This document shows positions 46,240 to 57,069 of a DNA stretch of 64,000 nt, in pieces. Both the position numbers and the translations under genes were made by a program. Origin of the DNA: Spongilla lacustris (taxonomy: Eukaryota; Porifera; Demospongiae; Spongillida; Spongillidae); the NCBI GenBank assembly GCA_949361645.1, contig OX442416.1:13067540-13131539 (forward strand), written 5' to 3'. Each line of letters opens with the position of its first letter. Position 1 is the first letter of the stretch. The notes under the pieces are model-generated. The model was given only the letters and a program-made list of their open reading frames with translations. It had not been told where the DNA came from and ran no database searches.

Positions 46240-47360
46240 AATTAAATCAGTACATGACCCAGTTGAAAGGAACATTACCTCTCTGTATCACACAAAAATC
46301 CATTGTGCCACCCCACCACAGAAGAAACGTAAAGAAACTAAGCAGAATATAAAAATAAAATAAAAACACTTGATTTCCTATAGATTGTTTATCTATAAAA
46401 TGGCGTCAACTGCGCATTATAAAGCGAATATTCAGAAGGCAAATGCTTAAAGTAGAAAATATGGCACCCGTTAAACTAACAAAGAAACGTTCCAAAAACT
46501 TACGTCCGTTGTTGGTTTCAAATTTCAGGTGACTTTATCAGGGCGGAATCGTCAAAAAAACGGTCACTTCTCGTCCCTAGTCACAAAACACGCACTGACA
46601 ACTCGCGCTTGGATATAATGTTCTGTACGACGGCACAACACATGCTTTATATCGTTGATAACATCATTTCTCCTATATTTCATGGTGAAATAATCGAGGC
46701 TCAACGTCTACAGGAGCTGCTTCAAATGACCCTTTTTGTGGACATGATGTAGTTGCTATGGGCGTAATGAGTTCCGTTGCTAGGTACTTATTATTCATAC
46801 GGTGAGGGCCTATTGTCCAATTTTGTACGTATTGTAACAACCGTGTATAGTGGCTGCTACGGCCCTATACGATAGGAACTCGCGATCGACTACTCAAGTA
46901 CCGTACATGTAGGTCTCGACTGCCAAGAGGGACACTATGATGTCGATCGTCATGGACACTTTTGACCTATATAGTAACGTGGGTTGTTTTCCTTATCGTG
47001 TTCGTTTAGCCTGCTTGCAGCTCGATGAATGAAGCGCGAAGGCTAATAGGATAGATAATTGCAAATGGCACTTTTCAGTACCGTATACGTTGCGACCTAC
47101 GTAGGCATTTCAGCCTTACCTAGATCGATTAACATCTAATCTGCACGTGCCGTATTTTGAATATTTGTCTTCATACATGTGTATGGCCAGGCCAGACGCG
47201 CGCGTAAAGCGCTTTAATTTCACCTTCGCGGGGCTTCACCAATAGAATAGCACTATCCCAATGATTTCATTTTTTTTTTTTAAAGAAACGTTTTGTGTAA
47301 ACTCTGTAGCGCTGAGCAGTCTATCACTAGGCCAAAGCCTCTGCATCAGGTTAAAAGCAT
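46240..47360. other. Anonymous stretch
   Basis: No coding or RNA signal recognised. A C-run of about 23 bp begins at 47370. Confidence 0.4.
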
Positions 47361-47709
47361 ACTATACTACCCCCCCCCCCCCCCCCCCCCCCCTTCTATG
47401 TTATGCCAATGCTTGCTGGCACAGGCCCATACGGCCCCCAAACCCCAAACCCCTCCCCTGTCTCTGCAAAGTGTGTGGTTAGTGCAAACATGTAATGTGC
47501 ATTTAAAACATACACAATTTGTCCTCTTCTGCTATTGCTATTACTAACAATGAGTGTACATGTATTGTGGCTGCACCATATGTACTTCTGAATATTTATT
47601 TATTAGTAATGCCCACAACAGAATTTATAATGGCTTTGGAAGCCCTACAACTCGATCTTTTAAAAGCAATTCTGAGTGTGGCCAGAAACCAAAGAATGCC
47701 ACCAAGTAT

Positions 47710-48492
47710 CAGTGGCGGATCCAGGAATTCGGCGAGGGGGGGGGGGGGGGGGGGGGGGGGTCCGACATGAATAATAGATGAGGGGAGGGGGCGCGCTAAG
47801 CGCGCGCAATTTTTTTGCATGTTTTTCCATAGCATCGAAACGGAGGCAGTCACTTGCACTCAGTTAAGTTCTTGTTCCCAGGTTTATAATTATGTGGGGG
47901 TGTGTTTCATCTGTCGGTTTCGTCAGATTTAATTTGTACGTGCGCTTAGTTATTACTTCGATACTTGAGCCACTTAAAATATGCATCATACTCATATAAC
48001 CTACTTCAAGCAATGAACAGTATTCTGTTTCGTCCCCTGTACATCAGCTGTCAGCGGACCTATATAGCCTGCAATTTGAAAACCACCTAGCTCTGGGCAC
48101 GTATAAATGCTGGTCAAGTGAGTCATAGAAAAAAATCGCGGGAATCACATAAGCGACGCATGCAATTTTAGGCGTCACTAGAGATAGTATATCGTCTCTA
48201 TGTCACTGTCGCGTGTACGAACGATGTCATGGTATGAAATTAAATCAGCCGCCTACCCCCCCGCCCCCGGCCCCCCAGGTTAAATTTCGTAATTTACCTT
48301 CCGACGCCTATATGATATACGAAGAATGCAAAACGACGCATTTAAACGATGCGTCGTCGTGGAACAATACACCGAAGCACGAAGCACCTTTATGCGCACG
48401 TGACTAGGGTATTATAGTAATTATATTCATCATGGGTCCTGAGGGGGGGGGGGGTCCGGACCCCCAGGACCCCCTCGCTGGATCCGCCCTTG
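47710..48492. mobile_element. GGCGGATCCAG-ended MITE, AGTAT target duplication
   Basis: The left end CAGTGGCGGATCCAGG and right end GCTGGATCCGCCCTTG are flanked by AGTAT at 47705-47709 and 48493-48497. The left end is followed by a G-run of about 23 bp and the right end is preceded by ggtccggacccccaggaccc. No protein inside. Same family style as the 3.7-kb element at 37128. Confidence 0.85.
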
Positions 48493-48560
48493 AGTATATC
48501 AAAGTATAACCGCTAATTAACTTTACTTCAGTCTCCAGGTCCAAGTCCTACGCGTAGGAG

Positions 48561-49414
48561 CAGTGGCGTAGCGAGGGTGTTGGGCGCCCCAGGGGCAAAA
48601 TGCACTAATGGCGCCCCCCCCAGGCCCACGACCATTCATCCCTTGCGTTTGCAATTGGAATACTGGGGGGGAGGGGGGGGGGGTCCCCCTCGAGTTTGGC
48701 CAAATCCGACTACTTCCCCTTGCGTTTGGCAATTATTACGGATACATGGATACGAGGGGGGTCCCCTTGCGTTTGGCCAAGTCAGGGGCGGATCCAGGAT
48801 TTAGGTGCGGGGGTGAAAGTGATGGCGTTACAGGACACACCCACCCCAGCAAGCGGGGTCTGGGGCGGAGCCCCAGCCGCTTTGCAACTTTCACACTTTT
48901 AAAGTCACAAAAGATAGCATAATTGCGTAGAAACCTGCTAAAACCAGGTAGAATAGTAAATAACTTGCTTCCAGACTTTCCTGTAGTCTTGCACGCCACT
49001 GATATATGGTATATCCACTCAATGATCCGTAGTTTAATTAACTACATCATGTGAGTAGGGACATTTATAACAACCACTACATGTATATGTATGGAGGATG
49101 GTTGCGCCGTTAAAACGATCAGGTTTTGCCAGGCTGGGGGGGGGGGGCACCCTGCTGCTTAATTTCTTGTTCCAAAATTCAGCTCCAATAATACAAAAAT
49201 AAAATCCCAATTTCATCCACAGTATGCACGGACTTGCTGTTTCTTCGTACACTGTAGGTATAATCAATAAACATAACAGCATTAATATAAGCCTTTCCTC
49301 GGCTTATTATACGGTATGCATTGCAATGCTATTTATATAGCAAACATCTAGGCATTTTGGCGCCCCCTTAGGTCGGCGCCCTGGGGCATTTGACCCCCCC
49401 TCGCTACGCCACTG
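48561..49414. mobile_element. hAT-type MITE (CAGTGGCGTAGCGAGGG ends) with near-perfect 8-bp target duplication
   Basis: Ends CAGTGGCGTAGCGAGGG and CCCTCGCTACGCCACTG are exact inverted repeats; gggcgccccaggg and its complement follow inside. Flanks CGTAGGAG (48553-48560) and CGTAGGAC (49415-49422) match at 7 of 8 positions. The interior holds several copies of a tgcgtttggc word and, from about 48785, an aggggcggatccaggattt start with the ggggtctggggcggagcccc hairpin, apparently another element inserted within. Confidence 0.85.
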
Positions 49415-49422
49415 CGTAGGAC

Positions 49423-51462
49423 CAATATTTGAAAATTCATTATAAATAGAAATGCTGTTTTTGGCATCCATTTCTCTACTGTTGTTTGATGCGTCTATCA
49501 TGCTAAATCTACCTATTTTTTTAAATCACACCCTTGGTTACACGATGCAAATAAACAGATACGGTTGTTAAAAATGCATTATGAAGAGAATTTAATTGTC
49601 ACAGAAAAAAGTACGACAAGTACAACTGACTTTTTTGAATGTTTTTTGGAGCATGCATATGATGTGTGGGCTACTTTGTACATTCTACAGCAGTGTTTTT
49701 ACTCTAATTGATTTTGCCATTTTTACCGAAAACACACTGTACGTTTTCAACCATTCACTTGGCTATTCCCGCAACATGCGTCTGACAAATACCTGTCGTT
49801 CATAAGCTTGTGGAGCTAGCAATTTCCAAATCTACAAGGTACTTTTTTATATGCTTAGTGCAAAAGACCTGTCCTACTACCCCCTTATTTTAAAATGCTG
49901 CTTTGATCTTCCCAACATTACTTTTTGGTACTTTAAGTTGCTTTGCAATTTACCGCAAATACATCGTTTAGCAATGCAGTATTGATTGTATTTGACAATC
50001 CTTGAAGAATTGCAAAAAGGTAAAAATATTTTCTGAATTAATAACCATTTCTACAGTACAATGAGATTTTGGTTTTTTGATCATATGATTTTAACTTGCG
50101 TCCTACGCTAATCCTACGCGTAGGACGACGGGAGATTAAAGGTTAAACTTTTATACTTGTATGAATAGTCCTTCTTGCACAACACGCGCGTCTTATGTAT
50201 GTTACTAAAATATAACACTGCGTGGGTAATTAACAGACGGGAACGAACACGTACGGAGGACCGGAATTAATTTTAAAAAGAAGGCGGTGTAATATGCCGG
50301 CTCACGTGACGTACTTAAATGTAGCAACTTATTAAGTGTGGCATACATAGATATAATTTACGCAACTAAACAATACTCGACGAGCGTGACTTGCCTTGCA
50401 GAAGGTCTCACAGGTGAAATCGTTTAGAAATCATTGCGTGATTGAACAGAAAATTACACGCTTGTATTGCTTTTCGTGTGATTTCGCTATGATTTCTTAT
50501 TTCCCTGTGCGCGATCTATAGACTCCATAGTAACATGATCAAGGTAATCAAATTAATTGTATAAAAGACATGTTCCTAACCTAAGATGGCTATTTGATGT
50601 GGTGTATGGAACTGGCATGACAATCAACTATTTCAAGGCTTTCACGAAAGTACCGGCTAGCTCTGCAAGGAGGAAAGAAAAGAAACAAGTGCGATGTCGT
50701 ATATTTTGCATACGTCGTCAGTATGTCACTGACTCATGTCTAGACCTCTTCGCTAACAACATCCAAATACTATGACAACATTTTGTACACTAAGATCCGC
50801 ATCCATGATCCATATCAGCTTTTGACGTGTGTCTTTTACTGAGTTGACCCTTGCCAGTACAAAATGGTTTATTTTGCATACGTCTTGCATTGAGTATAAT
50901 ACATGTATAAAAGCTCCACTGCATAATGTACTGACATGATCAACAACGAAAAAAAAAAATGGCTAATTTGGATTATCAAGTTGCATAGATAATATTATCT
51001 CAGAAACGTTTACCAAAGCAACAGCCATTTTAAATAAATGCAAATTAAGAATAATTACGTTTGATGTGGTAGTTGGAAGCGCGGGCGAGCGACGAAAAAT
51101 CGTGATAATCGTTAATCTCGATTTATCGCTGCATTGTAAGTGACCACGTGATTATCTTAATAAATGACAAGATTAATAATATTAAACTGATTAAATCTGT
51201 GCCATCATCCCCCCAGTTCACGCATTTATACTCTGGTTCCACGCAGGCTAACATTTGTAGCACGTGGAATTGCAAACACTAACCATGCATGGCCGAATAC
51301 AGAACTTTCATCAATGTTTTAATTCTAAACACGCGTGTTAAATCACAAGCGTCAATATTCTAACCCTGCAATAAGCATGAGTCTACATGACGCTTACTTG
51401 AAAAATATTAGTACGACCGAATTACGCGTCAACATTTCCTACATGTAGCGTCCATTTTTTCT
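49423..51462. other. Anonymous stretch
   Basis: No gene recognised. The word tcctacgcgtagga near 50118 is palindromic and echoes the sequence beside the 48561 element. Upstream exons of the hAT transposase fragment were not found here. Confidence 0.35.
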
Positions 51463-51768
51463 GTGACATCGTTACAGCTACATCGAGAGTTACGCTCATA
51501 TAGGATTTGTGCCGTATCATATTGCTTGCAGTTGTATATGACCATTCCTGTAACTTCGGCAACTGCTGAGAGAACATTTTCAGTTCTACAGCGCATGAAA
51601 ACATATTTAAGATCTACCATGACACAAGAGAAGCTAAATAATGTTATGCTTTTGCATATTTATAAAGAATTAACTGATGAAACCAACTTAGAAGAAATAG
51701 CTCAAAGTTTATCAACAGCAAATGACAGAAGGATTAATTTCTTTGGATCAAACAAGTGGCACCAATGA
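51463..51768 (+). pseudogene. hAT transposase C-terminal dimerisation domain
   Basis: The frame contains MTIPVTSATAERTFSVLQRM, then KTYLRSTMTQEKLNNVMLLH, ending about 40 codons later. This is the conserved C-terminal hAT dimerisation block (the hATC region, with S-A-ERxFS and LR-x-M-x-x-x-RLN/KLN signatures), which holds the end of the RNase-H-like catalytic fold and mediates multimerisation of the transposase. Only the last roughly 100 residues are visible. The N-terminal zinc finger and catalytic aspartates are absent, so this is a fragment or terminal exon. A GC-rich terminus-like sequence follows at 51.93-52.01 kb. Confidence 0.85.
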
Positions 51769-51924
51769 ACAACAATTCAATTAACATTGCTATTTAGGTT
51801 TTTAATATTTTGGCTACATTTATATGTATCACAATCATGGACCGCATTGAAGAGTGGTTGTCTGCTACATGTAGATGCATATGACTGGCAATTTAAAATG
51901 TAGCTAATTATTTTTACAAAGTCG

Positions 51925-51965
51925 GCCCCCCCCAATTTTAACGGGCCGATTCAACGAGCGGGGAG

Positions 51966-52000
<35 letters not shown>

Positions 52001-52086
52001 CTGTCCGCGTTCGCTTTATCACTTCCATGTAGCTGGTAATTAAATTCATTATTCATACTCAAGCTCAAGGTAAAGTTGGCGTAAAT

Positions 52087-52120
<34 letters not shown>

Positions 52121-52126
52121 TCCGCC
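51925..52126. repeat. Poly-G/poly-C flanked transposon termini
   Basis: The word gggccgattcaacgagcggg precedes a G-run of about 33 bp (51968-52000) and then ctgtccgcgttcgc. This is the same core as the minisatellite at 37.5 kb, in reverse orientation. A C-run of about 30 bp (52088-52117) follows, then ggttccgcc, which abuts the left terminus of the 52127 element. Confidence 0.7.
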
Positions 52127-52400
52127 TAGTCTCGTCCCCAGACCAATATGACGTAACGATTATCGCTGTAAACAGTATAATCTACGTCTATAGGTCTGGG
52201 AAATTTTTATTTTATTTTATTTTTTTTGTCTGGGAAATAAGAACGACGCACTTGTTCCGAGCGTCCTAAAACATTGGGACGGATGTGTATATACGTAATG
52301 GCGCTGACGTAACATTAATACTACACGCATGTACTCTGAATTAATAAAGCGTGGAAATGTGCGAGTGAATTGATGAGGTGGTAATGGGTGCAGCGAAAAG

Positions 52401-52995
52401 GCTGGTGACCTACGGCCACAACAAATGGAGGCAATTCGAACTTTCATGCAGGGAGAAGATGTTTTCGTCAGTTTGCCAACTGGATACGGCAAGTCGCTAA
52501 TACATGTATATTCGGTGCTACCATACGCGTACGACGAATTGCTTGGCTGTGAAGGCAGCATTGTCATCGTCGTTTCACCATTGCTTTCGCTAATGAAGGA
52601 TCAGGTAAAACATGTGTGACATGACATGGATATTAAAATAATATCTATGAAGATGGTTTATGCATGTTGTAATGATACTTATACTTACATAGGTCACTTC
52701 TTTAAAGACCAGAGGATTGTCAGCAACTTGCATCACTGGGGATTTTAGGAATGATAATTAAGGATTTGAAACTCAAAGTGATGAATGGTGAGTTTCAAGT
52801 AGTTTTCAAAAACAAAACCATCTCAAATGACATGACCGAGTATTGCTTTCAAGAGAAACGTTGCAGAAGAGCTGTACTGTATGTGTGATTATTTTGACTC
52901 TAATGTCACTGATGTTTCTGGATGTGCATGCTGTGATATTTGTGCTAAGTCTTGTATGTGTTCTGATTGTAAGTGTTGTACCTTTCCAATGTGCT
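52401..52995 (+). pseudogene. RecQ-like DNA helicase remnant encoded by the transposon
   Basis: RecQ helicases unwind DNA with 3'-5' polarity using ATP. Exon 1 (about 52401-52604) reads DLRPQQMEAIR, a VSLPTGYGKSL Walker A motif (motif I) and VVSPLLSLMKDQ (motif Ia), ending in a consensus donor CAG|GTAAAA. After an 88-bp intron, 52693 onward continues VTSLKTRGLSA; a stop and frame change follow, then VMNGEFQVVF, expected before motif II. The DEAH box and the second helicase lobe are missing. 52850-52990 jumps to a cysteine-rich segment (KRCRRAVLYV, then GCACCDICAKSC) resembling the RecQ zinc-binding domain. The gene has thus lost most of its core and is dead. Carriage inside TIRs indicates it belongs to the element and not to the host. 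Confidence 0.75.
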
Positions 52996-53335
52996 TAAAA
53001 TAACTTGAAACATGTTCTTTATATGTGTTATATGCAAGCATCAAATACTTAAAGCGGGGCTACCAATAGTCACATCTAGTCAGTTCTTATCCAGGGCTAT
53101 CATGGATACAATGGTCACCTTTAATTGTGTCAGCTGCTGATTGCTAATCCATATCTAATTGTATATATAGGTGTACTTTGGCAGTGGTTCACATGCCTTA
53201 TCTGTTGACAATATGTAGATGCAGCTGCAGCTGCATTCACTGGGAAATCAAATAATCTATAGGTGCAACCATGCAGCTGGTACATGCCTCAGTGCTTCAA
53301 TAAACAACATGTCTATCATGCTGCAGGACTTAGTC

Positions 53336-54513
53336 TAGGGTGTGTAACCGGTTATCAAGTTATTCGGGTTATTCGGATATTCGCAAAAACCTATCCGTTC
53401 GAATAGTAATTTAGCATTACTCGGAAAAATCGATTATTGGATTTGTTCTATTCGAAATAACCGGTTTGTGAATCTCCATTCGGAGGTACTTAGGTATTCG
53501 TCGTCTGCATCGACAATTCGCCCATTATTCGAATACCTTTTTATGACGATATCCGGATACGCGTTTACGATATTACATGTAATTACTTCTAATTGGTTAA
53601 TTAACGTCACTGTTATTGCTATAATTATTATTTATATATACGTGGGGACGAGATCTGATGCAGTTTACACGTACGGGCAGTAATTCGAACTAGCCAACAG
53701 ATCTCCCTCTTCACGAGTCATGACGACGGACAGCTCCAGCTACAAATCAAAGTTAGTTCGCTTAGTGCATTTCGAAGTACAGTAACTGGTTTCTTGCATC
53801 AATCTCTCTGAGCTGATAGTGATCGATAGACCTATTGCCGCGATCGCAATTATAGGCCTACTTAGTTACTAGTATTTTCAAAACTCGTGATGGTGAAATG
53901 GAGGCTGTATGGCTGGTGGTGCGTAAACTTCATCTGTGGTTCTACTCTTCAGTGCGATGTGTAGATAGACCTCAGCGTGGCCACGCTAACTTAGGTAAGG
54001 ACACGCCCATCTAGGTATGTGGTTAGGCCAAGCGATTTAGGCCTATGTAGGTAGCTGTGGTTGTGTGCTGAGTGCATCTGGTGTGATGTGGGTAGCTGTG
54101 GATGCATGCTGTACTGATCTGGTGTAATGTGGGTAGTTGTAGGAGGGTGTCTGGTGTGATGGAGGTAGCTGTGGTTGTGTGATGGGGTTAGCTATGGTTG
54201 TGTGCCACATGAGGGCACTGGTGTGATGGGGGTAAGCATGTTTGTGTGCTGAGGGCATCTGGTGTTATGGTTTAGCTGTACGAGGGTATCTGATGTGATG
54301 TGTACATTTAGGTGGCTCAGTGAGCAGAAAACCTGAATAACCTAGGTATTCGGCTGGCAAATTGTCAAAACCTATTCGGAAAAATCGATTTTCTTTTTTC
54401 AAGTATTCAGAAAAATCGTTTTTCAGATCTGGAAAAACCTGAAAAATCGATTAGTGTTTTAAAAGTATTCGGAAAAATCGATTTTCATTATTCAGGGGAG
54501 GTTACACACCCTA
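53336..54513. mobile_element. hAT-type non-autonomous element nested in the 52.1-kb transposon, ACTTAGTC target duplication
   Basis: Termini TAGGGTGTG / CACACCCTA with a perfect 8-bp duplication ACTTAGTC (53328-53335 and 54514-54521). It is the opposite-orientation relative of 42258-43309, with the same subterminal repeats (aaccggttat at one end, aaaaatcgattttc at the other) and the same central ctggtgtgatg minisatellite. It is about 126 bp longer than its sister. No coding sequence. Confidence 0.93.
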
Positions 54514-54515
54514 AC

Positions 54516-55130
54516 TTAGTCTGGTGTAAATGCATGCAGGAATACAAAAAAAGTTCCTAAACACATAGGTAATAGTTCTTCATTAAGTTGGAGCTCTCGC
54601 TGTTTTTCCATCCAGGTCTTGAGGGTTGGCATATGTAAAGAGTGTACTTTCTGGTTGCATTTTATAGATGGAAAGGTGTAGTGTTTTTTTCCCTGTTTCA
54701 TTAGTAAATGCCTTGCATTTATTAAATCTTCTTCAGGAGAGCGTGTTGTGTGAGACAGCGAGGCTCTTGTATTTGTCACACAATCATAATTATTCAATAC
54801 TTCAGAAAGGGGTCCAATTGCTTTGCTTACCCTTCCAATAGCGTGAGGTGTTTTGTTGGCACCTAGGTGTGATATGGACTGCTTGCAAAGTCGATTTCGA
54901 TGTTCCATGTGAAGATCAGCAGAAACATTGCACCCTTCCTTGCCATGTGTATTAATAAATCTTCCCCATAGCATTTGGAAGGCATACCGTGGTGAAATAA
55001 AAAACCAGCTGAAGCGTCTGCGTGTGATCTCTTAGTACCTGCCACACAACTCTTCGATCGTACAGACCCATCCACTTCCACATACCGCGATGCAGAAAGC
55101 TTGTTCAAAAGCTGATCTTCTGGCCTATCT
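54516..55130 (-). pseudogene. DUF6589-like transposon protein remnant
   Basis: The minus-strand frame from about 54974 contains DLHMEHRNRLCKQSISHLGA followed by NKTPHAIGRVSKAIGPLSEV. This pattern (HLEHLNR..K..I..LGANKT..AI.R..KAIG) is common in DUF6589-type proteins of cnidarians, sponges and fungi, found within transposons. The upstream coding segment (about 54863-55108, with SKCYGEDLLIHMARKG) lies in another frame, so at least one frameshift is present. The downstream end runs into the duplication of the nested hAT element, which may have cut the gene. A histidine-glutamate-rich motif of this sort may be part of a transposase catalytic region, but that is inference. Confidence 0.55.
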
Positions 55131-55232
55131 TACAAGCTAGTTCAGCAATACCCTGTCTGACAAAGGAAGCCTCTTTCTCTTCTTCCTAAGCAACACAGGC
55201 GCCAAGCATATCTTGCAACGATGCATAATACT

Positions 55233-56073
55233 CAGTGATGCCGCGGCCAGCACGGACCGTCCGTGACCGTATTCATTTGACGGTTTTTGACGGCCGACCG
55301 TGACCGTGACCGGGAAGCTTACCGATCACGTGATTAAACCATGAAAAATAATTGGCCGTCAAATTTATTTGCTGGCCGTCCGTGGCCGTCAGAACTTTTG
55401 ACGGTCCATTAAGCCTATCACGTCACTAGCGTCACGTGCAGTGGATTTTTTCCCTGCGTGGCAAATGTCGTCTTTCTAAGAACCTTTGAGGATAAGTCAC
55501 CTGATAGCGCGGTGAAGTCTGCAGCAAACCCACCCGACTGTCACCAACACGCGTACGTGGCTATGGTTTTACGTTGTCCCCCTCGCCATAACATAGTCTC
55601 GTCCCCAGCCTGATATGTATTCGTAATAGGCGATGTAATCCATCCGCTGCTGCCGAATGTGGGTCTGGGGACGCGACTTGCCATGATTGTGCGGATTCCA
55701 CGTGCGAGCGAGTTTTCTCCCAGTTGAGACTCATTATGAAGATGGAGGATGGATCCAGCCAGGATTGAATCTGTTCTCTTTCTCAGCTGCAATAAAGCCT
55801 TTAGTTAATTGAATCTGTTCTTTCACACTTGTTTTGCTATGCCCATGCATACCGTTCATGAACCATTTCTATTGATATCTGCATGCCAAACTTCTATAGC
55901 ATAAATAATGACCGTCCGTGACCGTATTAAAATTTTGACGGTTGACGGCCAGCCGTGTACGTGACCGTATTGAAATCATACGGTTCATCTTTGACCGTGA
56001 ACGTGACCGTCTATATCCAAACGGCCAGCCGTGAACGTGACCGGATTGTCAAAAGCTGGCCGCGGCATCACTG
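55233..56073. mobile_element. hAT-type MITE with ATAATACT target duplication, nested in the 52.1-kb transposon
   Basis: Ends CAGTGATGCCGCGGCCAGC and GCTGGCCGCGGCATCACTG are exact inverted repeats. The flanks are a perfect 8-bp duplication ATAATACT (55225-55232 and 56074-56081). Subterminal regions carry many gaccgtgaccgt / acggtcacggtc words. The CAGTG start and 8-bp duplication indicate hAT. It contains a smaller 84-bp element. Confidence 0.93.
55595..55678. mobile_element. 84-bp mini-element with the termini of the 52.1-kb transposon
   Basis: Starts AGTCTCGTCCCCAG and ends CTGGGGACGCGACT, with one mismatch between ends. These are the same terminal words as the 4.2-kb element around it. Probably a tiny internally deleted derivative that inserted into the hAT MITE, itself inserted in a full-size relative. 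Confidence 0.7.
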
Positions 56074-56489
56074 ATAATACTGTAACCCGCGAAGTATTAT
56101 AATAATAGCATGCGGAAATGATACAGCGAGATTAGTTCTTAAAATAGATTGTCGCGCTATTTTTGTACGTAAACATTGAAGGACGCTCGGAACAAGTGCG
56201 TCGTTCTTATTTCCCAGACCTATAGACGTAGATTATACTGTTTACAGCGATAATCGTTACGTCATATTGGTCTGGGGACGAGACTAGTGTTCCACTACCA
56301 TAGTACCCAGACCATACTGTATGGCTTGCGGCCAGCATTTACAATGTATTGTAATTGTTGATTGATGAATGGGAACGTACTTGGTTGCATGTCTGCGATG
56401 TATTCAGCATAGATATCCTCCTTACGGCCATTACCTGGTACGTTGGTCCCTCTCATGATCAGTACATCCCTACATTGGCATCACTCTCG

Positions 56490-56493
<4 letters not shown>

Positions 56494-56547
<54 letters not shown>
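56494..56547. repeat. (GT)n microsatellite
   Basis: Pure GT repeat of about 54 bp upstream of the zinc transporter gene. A second (GT)n lies just inside its first visible intron at about 57036-57067. Confidence 0.97.
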
Positions 56548-56548
<1 letters not shown>

Positions 56549-56710
56549 TTTCAGTTTGTCTTAGTTAAGTTATACTGCGCACGCCCGCAGTGTATAACTT
56601 AATTCTCTTTCCGTTTGTGTGCGAATAAGCCTGAATATTTATGTGTAGTACTATACACTATACAGCCACTGTGTATGTATATATAAACGTATGTACACGT
56701 CTCTGTAGGT

Positions 56711-57013
56711 ATGTCCGTGGTTAGAGGGAAGGCCAGTCCACCCGACTCATTCTGTCTAGCCACGAGAAGCCAAACATGTATGACCATTCAACCTTCCCGC
56801 CCAGATGGGGCCTACCGTGGCCCCTGGCCACTTCTTGATCCCTCCTCCCCTCTCCCAGGCTTCTCCGTTCCCCAGGTACCCGCCCCTTCGTTGACCTGTT
56901 ATATAGGGGAGGAGACGAAGGACAACAGCGACATGGCCGAACTGTTCAGAAGAGAGACCACAGCAAGTCAGGAGGAGGAGGAGGAGGAGGTGGATGGGGA
57001 GGAGGTTACAAAG
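56711..57013 (+). CDS. SLC30A-like: ZnT exon 1: cytosolic N-terminal region
   Basis: 101 codons from ATG to a consensus donor (ACAAAG|GTGAGG). It is proline-rich in the middle and ends with an acidic run (six Glu, then VDGEEVTK). A possible acceptor (ctctgtag) lies 2-3 bases before the ATG, so the true start may be in an earlier exon. Little of it is conserved in the family, so its place in the gene rests on position, orientation and reading phase. Confidence 0.55.
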
Positions 57014-57028
57014 GTGAGGCAATACTGC

Positions 57029-57069
<41 letters not shown>

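Larger units (their letters stand above)
52127..56286. mobile_element. 4.2-kb TIR transposon (TAGTCTCGTCCCCAGACC ends) with RecQ-like helicase and DUF6589-like remnants
   Basis: The left end tagtctcgtccccagacc, followed by aatatgacgtaacgattatc, is matched in reverse complement at 56174-56286. The inverted repeats are over 110 bp long; the left one (to about 52277) carries an extra T-rich insert at 52201-52235. Inside are a helicase remnant (plus), a DUF6589-like remnant (minus) and two later hAT-type insertions. A clear target duplication was not found. Animal transposons that carry both a transposase and a helicase are known (for example some Academ elements), but I cannot assign the superfamily from sequence alone. 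Confidence 0.85.
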
